Notes: generated from the sequence alone by a model not told the origin. Numbered from the stretch's first letter, positions 7,501 through 14,883 are shown. The stretch: DNA of 39,835 nucleotides from an uncultured Acidobacteriia bacterium (GCA_903881085.1 CAIRSA010000437.1:1-39835), one strand, 5' to 3'. Numbers and translations are program-made.

Positions 7501-9267
7501 AGCGATGACGACGAAGATCAGCCAGCCACCTCCGATATCGAAAGCATTCTCGGCCTCTTCAGCTCGCGCGGCGTCCAACAGCGCATGTTGTGCTGGCACT
7601 ATCGCAGCCGCCACGAATCGTTGATCGCCGTTTCCAATCGCCTCTTTTACGAAAACAAACTGGTCGTCTTCCCCAGCCCCAGCCTGGAACGCAAAGCCCT
7701 CGGCCTGGTCTACCGGCGCCTGGAAAACGCCCCCTACGACCGCAGCCGCACGCGCACGAATCCCGAGGAAGCCAAGGCCGTCGCCGCCGCCGTCATGGCC
7801 CACGCCAAGTCCCAACTCGGTCTGGCGCCCGCTCAGCGCGACACGCTTGGCGTCGCCGCGTTCAGCGTCACGCAAATGGACGCCATCCGCGCGCAACTCG
7901 AACTCCTGCGCAAACACGATCCCTCCTGCGAGGACTTCTTCGCCTACCCGCCGCATGAACCCTTCTTCGTCAAGAACCTGGAAAATGTGCAGGGCGACGA
8001 GCGCGACGTCATCTTCATCAGCATCGGCTACGGCCGCACCGCCGAGGGCTATCTGGCCATGAACTTCGGCCCTCTCAATCGCGATGGCGGTGAGCGCCGC
8101 ATGAACGTCCTCATCAGCCGCGCCCGCAAGCGCTGCGAGGTATTCACTTCGCTGACTTCCGGCGATATTGATCTGAGTCGTAGCGCTGGCGTCGGCGTCT
8201 CGGCGCTGAAGACCTTTCTACAATATGCCGAGACCGGCACGCTCGAAACCTCCGCCCCAACCGGTCGCCCGCCGGATTCGGAATTCGAAGAGCAGGTCCA
8301 CCGCAGTCTCGCCAGCCTCGGACACACCGTGCATGCGCAGGTGGGCTGCGCGGGCTTTTTTCTCGACCTTGCGATTGTTGACCCAGCCAGCCCTGGCCGC
8401 TATCTGCTCGGTATTGAATGCGACGGCGCGCGCTATCACAGCGCCCGCTCCGCCCGCGACCGCGATCGCCTGCGCCAGCAAGTGCTCGAAGGCCTCGGCT
8501 GGCGCATCCACCGCATCTGGTCCACCGATTGGTTCAAGGATCCTGAGGGCGAACTGCGCAAAGTAGTCGGTGCTGCGGAACTTGCCCGCCAGTCCGGCCC
8601 GCCAGTCACCGTGGAAGCTCCTCCGGCCGCCCCACCTGCACCAGCTAGCGACGACGTCATTCCCGTCCGGCCCAAAACGCAATCACCTGCCTACCAAGTG
8701 GCAGAGCTGGCGCCGTTCCTCAAAAATCAGGAATTGCACGAAGTCGATCCCCGCGTGCTCGCCAACCAGTTCGCCAAAGTAGTGGCCGTGGAAGGCCCGG
8801 TCCACTGGCGCGAAGCGGCCAAGCGGCTGCTCACCGCGGCTGGAGTTCATCGCATCGGCAATCGCATTGAAGCCGCTTTTCAGGAAGCGATCCAAACCGG
8901 CATTGCCCATCATGCCTTCGTCCAAAAGGGCGACTTCCTGTGGCATCCTTCCACCACCGAACCCCTTGTGCGCGACCGCAGCGATCTGCCCGCCGCCTCG
9001 CGTAAGCTTGATCTCATAGCCCCGGAAGAGATCCAACAAGCAGTGCTCCAGGTCGTCGCCGAATCCTACGGTATGCCGCCCGATGAGGTCCCAACCGCCG
9101 TCAGTCGCTGCTTCGGCTTCGCCCAAACCACCGAAGAGATGCGCACTCAAATCGAACACCACCGCGACGCTCTATTAAACCAAGGCCGCCTGCAGCAAAG
9201 AGGCTCCAACCTCGTCCGGCCAACCACAAACAATGACCAGACCTCTCGGGCACGGAGTGATCTTTAG
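4576..9267 (+). CDS. Giant DUF4011-helicase-Vsr-like nuclease-DUF3320 protein
   Basis: A 1563-aa protein. The start is TTG at 4576, with GGAG 7 nt upstream. Domains in order: DUF4011 (about 1-230); superfamily 1 DNA2/UPF1-like helicase with Walker A GPPGTGKS (304-311), DEAS Walker B (930-933), GDSKQLPP (about 954-961), VQGDERDVIF (from about 1138) and MNVLISRARKR (from about 1176); a PD-(D/E)XK domain of the Vsr/MTES_1575 type (about 1234-1345, D1264, E1281, D1283); and DUF3320 (about 1376-1435). The long insertion between Walker A and B is normal for the family. Related large SF1 helicase-nuclease proteins occur in anti-phage defence systems. It presumably unwinds and cuts foreign nucleic acid, which is inference. 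It stands alone, with no evident partner gene. Confidence 0.9.
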   Translation: MKLEQALDVARRDLLDLGLRNPLLNYRPLKARGVEVISAVSSELFKTLVTEEKKLTFEPVAAPVTTPPAKPAANSLPTSYTPTQLQDRLLATHHAARTSIEEQGVNTLYLALGMLRWFEDAESTKEHRAPLILIPVELQRNDARDRFQLSFTGEDLVANESLTEKLKVDFECKGFPDLPDHDDLDVEAYLQAVAQLVKSQPRWSVEPNAIALGFFSFAKLLMYRDLDPATWKTAERNGGLLDHELLQRLMGDAGFAPPPSKYNEDTLLDEQLNGHPPVQVVDADSSQTLAILDAIDGRNLVIQGPPGTGKSQTIVNLISAAVAEGKKVLFVAEKMAALDVVKRRLEAIGLGPLCLVMHGTGGDKARSIKRKVIDDLKATVFKAPAAAPRNRKEAELLAGSRNQLNAYCHAVNDPIGETGEAPCSAYGKMLAANGQLNNLELPLLRLDAGHWTLAESRQRHALIAQLQDRLTRCGVPTAHPFWGSQLTVLLPSDRDAVAAALRTALQRLATVSQAATKLSDACGADSQHVSLLAATAECVAKAPAMLEVDPNSSAWLQKEADILAAIAAGQEHRALHRKYARQLTAEAWSTDVTNLSVTVSELGSSWLRFLIPKWRRAKAEFARLCVDASSRPPAAMLDLLTAIRKASQCEKLMAASDAIMRALFGANWQGPASDWDLLQSQAAWTIAAQKRINAGELAASCLAAQTLSFDTSRLNQLLKDLRAASTQLESAQANLQTTLKSEPPPANQSTQSLEQIWTRQLANIDQLQSLASYNQIAAELQKSGLQPVLAIAQTWTPSSEKLIPLFERARLSSILERAFRERPALANFDGSHHHRTVDQFRLLDRMDLETNRTALAAQIAATMPTGVGGGALGILYREFEKKRKLLPVRQLMESAGHAVQGIKPVFMMSPLSIANFVPPGCLTFDLVIFDEASQVRPVDALGAVARGKQVVVVGDSKQLPPTSFFESLLTQDEANSDDDEDQPATSDIESILGLFSSRGVQQRMLCWHYRSRHESLIAVSNRLFYENKLVVFPSPSLERKALGLVYRRLENAPYDRSRTRTNPEEAKAVAAAVMAHAKSQLGLAPAQRDTLGVAAFSVTQMDAIRAQLELLRKHDPSCEDFFAYPPHEPFFVKNLENVQGDERDVIFISIGYGRTAEGYLAMNFGPLNRDGGERRMNVLISRARKRCEVFTSLTSGDIDLSRSAGVGVSALKTFLQYAETGTLETSAPTGRPPDSEFEEQVHRSLASLGHTVHAQVGCAGFFLDLAIVDPASPGRYLLGIECDGARYHSARSARDRDRLRQQVLEGLGWRIHRIWSTDWFKDPEGELRKVVGAAELARQSGPPVTVEAPPAAPPAPASDDVIPVRPKTQSPAYQVAELAPFLKNQELHEVDPRVLANQFAKVVAVEGPVHWREAAKRLLTAAGVHRIGNRIEAAFQEAIQTGIAHHAFVQKGDFLWHPSTTEPLVRDRSDLPAASRKLDLIAPEEIQQAVLQVVAESYGMPPDEVPTAVSRCFGFAQTTEEMRTQIEHHRDALLNQGRLQQRGSNLVRPTTNNDQTSRARSDL

Positions 9268-9293
9268 CTCGCTCCGATGTTGCCGGCCAAGCC

Positions 9294-9449
9294 TTAGTGG
9301 ACTCCGCCGAGCAGGTAGAAAATGAGCAGTATTCCCAATATGGAGCCGAGGCCAATGCCGGCACCCCCTCCGTACCCCCATCGGCTGTGGCCATAATACC
9401 CGCCGCCTCCACCCAAAACCAGCAACAAAAGAATTAGTAGTATCAACAT
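9294..9449 (-). CDS. DUF3309-like small glycine-rich membrane protein
   Basis: A 51-aa protein too short for routine gene calling. It starts MLILLILLLLVLGGGGG, followed by a Tyr/Trp/Gly-rich middle (YYGHSRWGYGGGAG) and a second hydrophobic helix (IGLGSILGILLIFYLLGG). This helix-glycine loop-helix plan is that of DUF3309-like stress-associated membrane peptides. A strong AGGAGA lies 8 nt before the ATG. It is convergent with the helicase gene and shares its strand with the next three stress genes. The molecular role is unknown. Confidence 0.75.
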   Translation of the reverse strand: MLILLILLLLVLGGGGGYYGHSRWGYGGGAGIGLGSILGILLIFYLLGGVH

Positions 9450-9529
9450 CGTGAAGTCTCCTGTTTCCTAACCGGGCGCGCACCCACTGAGGCTCGCGCC
9501 CGTCAAGTCTTTTCAGCCTTAGTTGGAAG

Positions 9530-9709
9530 TTACTTGTCGAACACTTTCTCGACTTGAGCAACTTTCTGCTGAACCTTGCCGGCAACTTTTTCCTGCTTGC
9601 CGTCGGCCTCCAAATTGGGATTGTTCAGGACATGTCCGGCCGTCTCCTTCACTTTGCCTTTCAGCTCATGAAGGTTGCCCTCAGCCTGATCCGTTGTGCT
9701 TTGTTTCAT
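9530..9709 (-). CDS. csbD: CsbD-family stress protein
   Basis: A 59-aa hydrophilic protein beginning MKQSTTDQAEGNLHELKGKV and carrying the CsbD pattern: a G-KVKETAG repeat, then a second EKVAGKVQQKV repeat. I chose the internal ATG at 9709 because it has GGAGA 7 nt upstream and gives the standard family length. A longer frame from 9799 overlaps the next gene. CsbD-like proteins are abundant general-stress proteins of unknown mechanism, controlled by sigmaB in Bacillus (family knowledge). Confidence 0.85.
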   Translation of the reverse strand: MKQSTTDQAEGNLHELKGKVKETAGHVLNNPNLEADGKQEKVAGKVQQKVAQVEKVFDK

Positions 9710-9755
9710 TTGATTTCTCCTTTTTTCAACTTGTAACTTACCTGGTGCCGCAACG

Positions 9756-10316
9756 CTAAGAGTGGGCGGCCATGTGTTTCTCGGCAGGGTGGTCCGCACT
9801 GGCCTCGCCAGTGGACGAAATGTCCTGCGCGCCCGTATGTTTCAGAAGATCTTTCGCTCGCGTAATCTCCTCCGACGTATCGCAGTGAACGGAAAGCAAC
9901 ACGCCGCCCTCTTTGATTTGGCCTTCATATCGTTTGGCTTCGTACTCGGGCATACCCATCCCAACCAGTGCGCCAATCACGCCGCCGACTGCGCCTCCTA
10001 CACCGAGCCCCGCAAGCGCCCCCATGATCGGGCCGGCAGCAATGAACGGACCCATTCCAGGAATCGCAAGCATGCCGATTCCCGCCAATAGTCCCAGCGT
10101 TCCGCCAATAGCTCCGCCCGCTGTAACTCCGGCCGTGGTTCCTTCCGGCGCTTTGGTATCTTTCTGGTGAGCGAACTCTTTAGAGCTCTGAAGATCCGGT
10201 AGCAACACCGAGATATCATCATTCGAAAAGCCCGCCGCCAACAGTTGGTCGACGCTCCCTTCCGCTTGTAATCTGGTGTGGTAAATACCGAATACTGCTG
10301 TCTGTTTTCCTGCCAT
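9756..10316 (-). CDS. YflT-like (general stress protein 17M-type) protein with a glycine-zipper region
   Basis: A 186-aa protein. The N-terminal part (AVFGIYHTRLQAEGSVDQLL, DDISVLLPD) matches the general-stress-protein 17M/YflT-like fold, in which a ferredoxin-like domain senses or binds an unknown ligand. Residues about 60-125 form a long Gly/Ala/Leu membrane-type region rich in GxxxG steps (AGGAIGGTLGLLAG, LGVGGAVGGVIGALVGMG). The C-terminal part (YEGQIKEGGVLLSVHCD) completes a second small alpha/beta unit. AGGAGA lies 8 nt before the ATG. Such proteins are often auto-annotated as DUF1269/DUF3341-like membrane proteins. It probably belongs to the same stress response as its CsbD and BON neighbours. 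Confidence 0.75.
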   Translation of the reverse strand: MAGKQTAVFGIYHTRLQAEGSVDQLLAAGFSNDDISVLLPDLQSSKEFAHQKDTKAPEGTTAGVTAGGAIGGTLGLLAGIGMLAIPGMGPFIAAGPIMGALAGLGVGGAVGGVIGALVGMGMPEYEAKRYEGQIKEGGVLLSVHCDTSEEITRAKDLLKHTGAQDISSTGEASADHPAEKHMAAHS

Positions 10317-10365
10317 TTGTTTGTCTCCTTGTAAGTTGTTAGTTAGTGGTTGAAGCGCCTTCGCA

Positions 10366-10779
10366 TTAAGGCTTTGACGCTGGTTCGACGGTCATCTGAT
10401 TGCTGACTTTGTCCGCGCTACTAGTGATGGCAACCGCTTTCGATACGATCGATTTCACTTCTTCATCGGACCGGACCGGTCCTTTCAGCGTGACTGACCC
10501 GTCTTGACTGATGACTTTTACGTTGTGCGCATACATGGAAAGAGACTTGTCGGCCATGATGGAACGGCGGATTTTTGCGCTGAGGTTCCGATCCGCGGCG
10601 TTCATCTTCTGTTGGTCGGAGGTAACTGCGCCAGGGCTTTTGTCTCGCTTATTTACCGCGGTGTTGTCGGTTTTCGGCGGAGCGTCCGTGGATTGCGCAG
10701 ACACTGGGCCGACCCAAAATGGGGCCAACAACAACGCGGCAGTGCCTATGCTTGATTTTGCGAATTGTAGAAGTTGCAT
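10366..10779 (-). CDS. Exported BON-domain protein
   Basis: A 137-aa protein starting MQLLQFAKSSIGTAALLLAP, a Sec signal peptide with likely cleavage after VSA (about residue 28). I chose this start rather than one 32 codons upstream because it puts the signal peptide at the N-terminus. After a Lys/Asp/Ser-rich linker, residues about 68-135 form one BON domain (RNLSAKIRRSIMADKSLS, HNVKVISQDGSVTLKGPV, then a helix and DKVSNQMTVEP). BON domains bind phospholipid or the envelope and are typical of OsmY-like periplasmic stress proteins. No strong ribosome-binding site is seen. It is leftward, like the other stress genes. Confidence 0.8.
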   Translation of the reverse strand: MQLLQFAKSSIGTAALLLAPFWVGPVSAQSTDAPPKTDNTAVNKRDKSPGAVTSDQQKMNAADRNLSAKIRRSIMADKSLSMYAHNVKVISQDGSVTLKGPVRSDEEVKSIVSKAVAITSSADKVSNQMTVEPASKP

Positions 10780-11008
10780 ACGCGCTTTGTCCCGCAGGTT
10801 GAGGCCCAGTCCAAACAGTGAAGCTGGTTTCGCGATGTAACAACTAGCCGCGAGTCGAAGATCGATAGAGGCCATAGCGTTGCGTCTCGAGCTGGCAAGA
10901 ATCGTGCAGATCCATGCTGTGACCTTACAAAGTCAAGCGACCGCCGGCCGTCGTAAACTCTCGTGCTGCCAGAACTGGTGGTCACGGTTATGCGGCCTGG
11001 CCCCATTG

Positions 11009-11573
11009 TCAAAACCAGATGTCCGCCATTTGCCGGATCCAGAAAGGCGCCACTCCATGTCGAAAGATCGCGCCAGTGCCCATCACCGCGCACTCGATCA
11101 AAGTGCGAAACTCTTTCGGCGTATGTGCCACCCGGATGGATTGACTCCCATCCAGCACATTCAACCTTGGCAGGCACAGCGGCGCGAACGTGCTAAACAG
11201 CGCCAGCGGTACGCGATGCCGCACCAGATCCAGAATCACGAATCGCCGGCAAGTCCGCCCCACATTTCTGATCAATTCAACAAATTCCTCATCGCCCAGA
11301 TGATGCACCTTGCAAACGCCAACACCCACGTCAGCCTGCGGCAGAGCATCCCGCACGGCATCCAGGTTAAACATGGGGAACTCCTCCGCCATGCCCGCAT
11401 CCAATATCGAGAACCCGTGCTGCCGGCTGCCGGTCGCGTCTCAAGGCACGCACAATCGCCGCGTGGTTTCCCAGCAGCTTGTGCGTCATCGAAAGCGCTC
11501 TGTGCGCCTGCGCCCCAGCTTCGCTCGGAACCCCGCATCCATCCAGAATCTCTTCTTCAAAGCAACGTTGCAT
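11009..11573 (-). pseudogene. SAM-dependent methyltransferase, frameshifted and internally deleted
   Basis: Two overlapping minus-strand frames give one broken protein. The first (11573 to about 11380) reads MQRCFEEEILDGCGVPSEAG, HKLLGNHAAIVRALRR and the SAM-binding motif RVLDIGCGHGG, then runs into a stop. The second (from about 11390) continues NLDAVRDALPQADVGVGVCK, FVELIRNVGRTCRRFVILDL, HTPKEFRTLI, RHGVAPFWIRQMAD to the natural end. Compared with class I methyltransferases of this type, roughly 25 residues after GCGHGG are missing and the frame shifts there. It is not functional as one enzyme. Its original substrate is unknown. Confidence 0.75.
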
Positions 11574-12013
11574 CTCTGCGTCTAATCATTTTCATGGTCA
11601 TCCTGGCACGCAGCACGCGACGGCCATTCAAATGCAATCGACCGTGAAGTCAGGAATCGGGTTTGACCGGCCTATGGGGTGCTTTGCTGTATCACTCGTA
11701 ATTGCTTCAACCGAAGGGGAACGGCGTCAGGGAAGCGGGGCCGCGGTATGTAGAAAGCGAGATCGAATGGTGCAGGGTTTTTGCCGTCTCCCCTGCTTTG
11801 CGGTCCTCCCAAGGGGTGTTAATTCGCCTGTCAGTACAGCCTGGGGAGGCCGGCACAGATCTCGCTTTGGAGTTGAAAAGGGTTCAAGCGGCTGTCGCGA
11901 AGCTTCGCCAGTCTGGTTCGAATGAGGTCGAAATGCCGCACAGGCGGCTACGAAATTGTGCGCGTCGTGGAGAGCGCCATCCCCACTCCGGCTGCGCAGA
12001 AAGGAGAAACAAA
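11574..12013. other. Gene-poor stretch between the methyltransferase pseudogene and a micropeptide
   Basis: No recognisable gene. A plus-strand open frame through about 11740-12000 (containing GEAGTDLALELKRVQAAVAK) has only weak codon bias and no ribosome-binding site. It shares its frame with the micropeptide at 12014, which has its own strong ribosome-binding site. Confidence 0.35.
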
Positions 12014-12088
12014 ATGAAATATCTAGTTGCATGGGCCTTGGGCGTTCCGGGCGTATTGATAGTGATCTGGTTTCTGATGAGCCGCTAA
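12014..12088 (+). CDS. 24-residue membrane micropeptide
   Basis: A 24-aa peptide reading MKYLVAWALGVPGVLI then VIWFLMSR. It is a single hydrophobic helix with a Gly-Val-Pro-Gly kink and a basic C-terminus. A good ribosome-binding site (AAGGAG, 8 nt before the ATG) supports translation. Peptides of this shape occur in bacterial stress loci near CsbD/BON genes. The function is unknown, and its size is below most gene-calling limits. Confidence 0.65.
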   Translation: MKYLVAWALGVPGVLIVIWFLMSR

Positions 12089-12096
12089 GCGCTCTT

Positions 12097-12132
12097 TGAC
12101 CATAGCTGGTCGCCTGACCATCGATAGTCGCC
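12097..12132. repeat. Tandem 18-bp direct repeat
   Basis: Two exactly adjacent 18-nt units, TGACCATAGCTGGTCGCC (12097-12114) and TGACCATCGATAGTCGCC (12115-12132), agree at 15 of 18 positions. They lie in the 113-bp gap before the metallothionein gene, so they may be paired operator sites for a metal or stress regulator (inference). Confidence 0.5.
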
Positions 12133-12201
12133 GGCCTTTAGTCCCGCGCTGCCGTGCAAATGCGCAAATGGCACGGCCCTCAACTTGCTACATTGCGTTG
12201 C

Positions 12202-12369
12202 ATGGAAAACCTTAAAAAATGTGCCCATCCAAGTTGCCACTGCAACTCAGTTAAAGATAGTGAATACTGCAGTACCTACTGCTCAGGAGAAGCCAAGACC
12301 GCGGATATCATTTGCAGCTGTGGACACCCCGGTTGCGCGGCTCCGGAATCCAACAGACCGGGTTATTGA
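12202..12369 (+). CDS. Bacterial metallothionein-like protein
   Basis: A 55-aa Cys-rich protein starting MENLKKCAHPSCHCNSVKDS. It has the SmtA/BmtA-type pattern: CAHPSCHC near the N-terminus, then YCSTYCS, CSCGHPGC and a short tail, giving nine Cys and two metal-capable His. Family members bind Zn(II)/Cd(II) in the cytoplasm for homeostasis and detoxification. The ATG at 12202 gives the normal family length; an upstream in-frame ATG at 12154 is less likely. A tandem repeat at 12097-12132 is a candidate control site. Confidence 0.85.
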   Translation: MENLKKCAHPSCHCNSVKDSEYCSTYCSGEAKTADIICSCGHPGCAAPESNRPGY

Positions 12370-12434
12370 CCTGACAGTACGTGGAGCGCGCAATCTGGCG
12401 TTCCACGTCCTGATTCGAATACGATGGCTTATCA

Positions 12435-12581
12435 ATGAACCGCACTCTGCTCAGGCTAACACTCGCAGCCGCGCTACTCGGCATGCTGGGCCTATACCTC
12501 ATCTACCGCTCCCGGCCGCAAGTCAACCCGAGCATCGACTCGCACGCCCAGGAAGTGATCGACAAAGCCAAAGCCCGATAA
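12435..12581 (+). CDS. Small single-pass membrane protein
   Basis: A 48-aa protein absent from simple ORF lists. It starts MNRTLLRLTLAAALLGMLG, continues with LYLIYRSRP (one transmembrane helix, about residues 5-24) and ends in a hydrophilic helical tail (PSIDSHAQEVIDKAKAR). Codons are strongly GC3-biased, which supports real coding. The upstream ribosome-binding site is weak. It lies between the metallothionein and the baeRF-like gene, on the same strand. No known family. Confidence 0.55.
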   Translation: MNRTLLRLTLAAALLGMLGLYLIYRSRPQVNPSIDSHAQEVIDKAKAR

Positions 12582-12619
12582 CCCCATCCCTGCGGCCCGC
12601 TGCGTGCTGATACCCAGAC

Positions 12620-13843
12620 ATGTCCACTCAAATGACGGAGCAGTTACCCATCGGCATCGAAGAGACACTCACAAGGCTGGTGGCCTTCGAGCCCACCACG
12701 TTTCCGGTCTTGAGCGTGTATCTGAACACGCAGCCGGATCAACACGGACGCGAACCCGATGCCGCGCCGTACCTCCACCGCGAACTCAATGCCCTGGCCA
12801 AAACATGGGCGTCAAGTTCCCCCGAACGTCAGAGCTTTGATCGTGACGTTGCGCGCATTCTTACATATGCCGCTGACAAGAGCGACTCGGCAGCAAGCGG
12901 GGCCGCCATCTTCGCATGTTGGGGCGCGGATGAGTTCTTCGAGGCAGTCCAGCTAATGACGCCCACCGGCGAAAACAGCGTCTACGCCAACAATCAGCCG
13001 CATCTATTTCACCTGGCCCACATCGAGGAGCAATACCCGCGCTATGCCGCAGTGATTACGGACATGAACTCCGCCCGCATTTTCGTCTTCGGGCTTGGCC
13101 AGGTAATCGCCGCGGAGGCCGTGAACGGCAAGAAGGTGCATCGAGTCAAAGTCGGTGGATGGTCGCAGTCCCGCTATCAGCGGCGCGTCGGAAACGCACA
13201 CCTCGAACACGCCAAAGAAGTAATTGAACGCCTCGCTCAGATCGTGCGCGAAGACAAAGTTAGTCACATCATTCTGGCCGGAGATTCGGTGGTGATTCCG
13301 CTCCTCCAACAACACTTGCCCCAGGAAATGGTGCCCATGGTTGAGGTAATGAAACTCGATGTGCACACTTCCGGGCAGGATGTGATGACCGCCACGCTCA
13401 AAAAACTGGAGCAGCAGGAAGCCAGAACTGCCGAAGAAAAAGTGGAGCAGCTGATGCAGCAATATCGTGCTCGCGGGTTGGCCGTAGTTGGGCTGCAGCC
13501 GACGCTTGAAGCGCTGGCCAACGGACAAGTGGAAGAACTGCTCCTCAGCGGTACGCTTGAACTCAGCCATCCGCAGCCTGAACAGGTGCAGGCCATCCTT
13601 GCACCTGAGCTCCCCGATGCAGACGGAAGCACGGAAAGCGAAGAACCCCGGCAAGCGTCCCTGCCCGATCTGCTGGTAACGAAAGCCAGGCAAGCCGCCC
13701 GCACGTTCCAGCCAATGGATAAGGCCCAAGTATTCGCGTTGCTATCAAAGACGAAGGACGCCGCCATGTCCGGGAAGTACGAACCCTTCAAGACCACTGC
13801 GAAGTTTGACGGCACCGCCAACAATCCCAAGTGGATGAGTTGA
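12620..13843 (+). CDS. baeRF / Vms1-Ankzf1-type release-factor-like hydrolase
   Basis: A 407-aa protein. Residues about 25-165 form an N-terminal alpha/beta domain (FPVLSVYLNT). About 140-300 form the eRF1-like domain with YAAVITDMNSARIFVFGLGQ and the loop GGWSQSRYQRR (179-189), the counterpart of the catalytic GGQ loop. RKVSHIILAGDSVVI-like strands and LQPTLEALANGQVEELLLS follow, as in the C-terminal L7Ae-like part of bacterial archaeo-eukaryotic release factors. Eukaryotic Vms1/Ankzf1 relatives release nascent peptides from stalled ribosomes, so a ribosome-rescue or hibernation role under stress is likely (inference). The last 70 residues are acidic, then basic. No clear Shine-Dalgarno sequence precedes the ATG. 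Confidence 0.8.
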   Translation: MSTQMTEQLPIGIEETLTRLVAFEPTTFPVLSVYLNTQPDQHGREPDAAPYLHRELNALAKTWASSSPERQSFDRDVARILTYAADKSDSAASGAAIFACWGADEFFEAVQLMTPTGENSVYANNQPHLFHLAHIEEQYPRYAAVITDMNSARIFVFGLGQVIAAEAVNGKKVHRVKVGGWSQSRYQRRVGNAHLEHAKEVIERLAQIVREDKVSHIILAGDSVVIPLLQQHLPQEMVPMVEVMKLDVHTSGQDVMTATLKKLEQQEARTAEEKVEQLMQQYRARGLAVVGLQPTLEALANGQVEELLLSGTLELSHPQPEQVQAILAPELPDADGSTESEEPRQASLPDLLVTKARQAARTFQPMDKAQVFALLSKTKDAAMSGKYEPFKTTAKFDGTANNPKWMS

Positions 13844-13913
13844 GGTTGTTGCTAGCATGTCCAGGGATGGTCAGCATTTTCCGCTGCCTCCGGGCTCGAG
13901 TAGTCATTAATCG

Positions 13914-14486
13914 ATGAAAACTTCTATCGCAATCGTCGCAGCGCTTCTTGCAATCGCAGGAAATATCCCTTACCTGCGCGACATCATCCAAAAGAAAGTG
14001 AAGCCGCATCCCTATACCTGGCTTGTGTGGTCAATCGTGTCGTGCATCGTGTTCTTCGGACAAATTGCACGCGGGGCAGGTATCGGGGCGCTTTCCACCG
14101 CAGCGTCCGAAATATTCACCATCATTATTTTTCTATTGTCACTCAAATACGGTTTTAAGGACATACGGCGAATGGACACGTATTGCCTTATCATTGCCCT
14201 CGTCGGTATTATTCCTTGGATATTGACTAAAGACCCAACCATTTCCGTGGTCATCGCTGTCAGCATCGACCTCTTCGCGTTTTCTTCGACAGTCAGGAAG
14301 ACATGGAAAGAACCAAAGACAGAGAGTCCAACGCTCTATGGCATGAACGTGCTGCGCCATATCGTGACCATGTTTTCATTTGAGGCGTACAATGTCGCGA
14401 CAACGCTGCATTCCATCGTGATGATAGTGGCTAATTCTCTGATGACAGCGCTGATTTTGATTAAGACACCAAAACGGAAGGCTTGA
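13914..14486 (+). CDS. Multi-pass membrane protein, PQ-loop/SWEET-like
   Basis: A 190-aa protein with about six transmembrane segments (near residues 4-20, 38-56, 60-78, 92-106, 110-127 and 160-182). The N-terminus has IAGNIPYLRDIIQKKVKPHPYTWLVW, reminiscent of PQ-loop/SemiSWEET-type proteins, in which a Pro-Tyr pair in helix 1 is conserved. Substrate unknown. AT content is higher than in the neighbouring genes (for example the ATT/ATC-rich helices), which could signal transfer. It ends about 130 bp before the vapBC promoter. Confidence 0.65.
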   Translation: MKTSIAIVAALLAIAGNIPYLRDIIQKKVKPHPYTWLVWSIVSCIVFFGQIARGAGIGALSTAASEIFTIIIFLLSLKYGFKDIRRMDTYCLIIALVGIIPWILTKDPTISVVIAVSIDLFAFSSTVRKTWKEPKTESPTLYGMNVLRHIVTMFSFEAYNVATTLHSIVMIVANSLMTALILIKTPKRKA

Positions 14487-14579
14487 TGAAGGCGCGCTTG
14501 ATGGTCTCGTTGCAGAAGCTGACCAGATAGAGTGCCCCAGCTTCGTCATCGTAGAAGACGCCCGCATGTATTCGGAGAA

Positions 14580-14608
14580 TTGACATCAAATAGAGCCTTT
14601 GGCATCAT
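14580..14608 (+). promoter_or_regulatory. Promoter of the vapBC operon
   Basis: A consensus -35 TTGACA (14580-14585) is followed after 17 nt by CATCAT (14603-14608) as a -10 box. The ATG of the antitoxin is only 9 nt further, so the transcript would be nearly leaderless. Confidence 0.55.
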
Positions 14609-14617
14609 GGAATCAAG

Positions 14618-14881
14618 ATGCGCACCACTCTGGATGTGGAGAATGATGTCCTTGATGCAGCCAAAACCCTTGCTGCGGCTCGCGGTGTGTCTATAGGTTC
14701 AGCGTTATCGGAACTAGCCCGTCGCGGTATAGCCGCCCGTACACCATTGGCCGTTCGCAACGGCTTCGTCGTCTTTCAGGTTCCGCTCGGAACCCCAGCA
14801 TTCGGATTGGACGAAATCGCGGAAGCCAACCGGCGTGACGAGATGGATGCCGGCCGCGAGTTCATTGCTCCATCCAAATAG
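14618..14881 (+). CDS. vapB: VapB-type antitoxin
   Basis: An 87-aa protein. The N-terminal 45 residues (MRTTLDVENDVLDAAKTLAA, GVSIGSALSELARRG) form a ribbon-helix-helix DNA-binding fold. The C-terminal tail (GFVVFQVPLGTPAFGLDEIAEANRRD) is the toxin-neutralising part. It ends 2 nt before the PIN toxin gene, the standard antitoxin-first order. The complex is expected to repress its own promoter at 14580-14608. Complete and typical in size. Confidence 0.9.
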   Translation: MRTTLDVENDVLDAAKTLAAARGVSIGSALSELARRGIAARTPLAVRNGFVVFQVPLGTPAFGLDEIAEANRRDEMDAGREFIAPSK

Positions 14882-14883
14882 CA

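Noticed and set aside
10746..11177. 143-codon minus-strand frame over the BON gene's 5' region and the methyltransferase relic
   Set aside because: It mixes the BON upstream region with a different frame of the methyltransferase relic and has no domain or ribosome-binding site.
14461..14586. Minus-strand 41-codon frame (MSILRIHAGVFYDDEAGA, then LYLVSFCNE)
   Set aside because: It overlaps the 3' end of the membrane protein gene and the vapBC promoter, with only a weak ribosome-binding site; possible gene scrap but not supportable.
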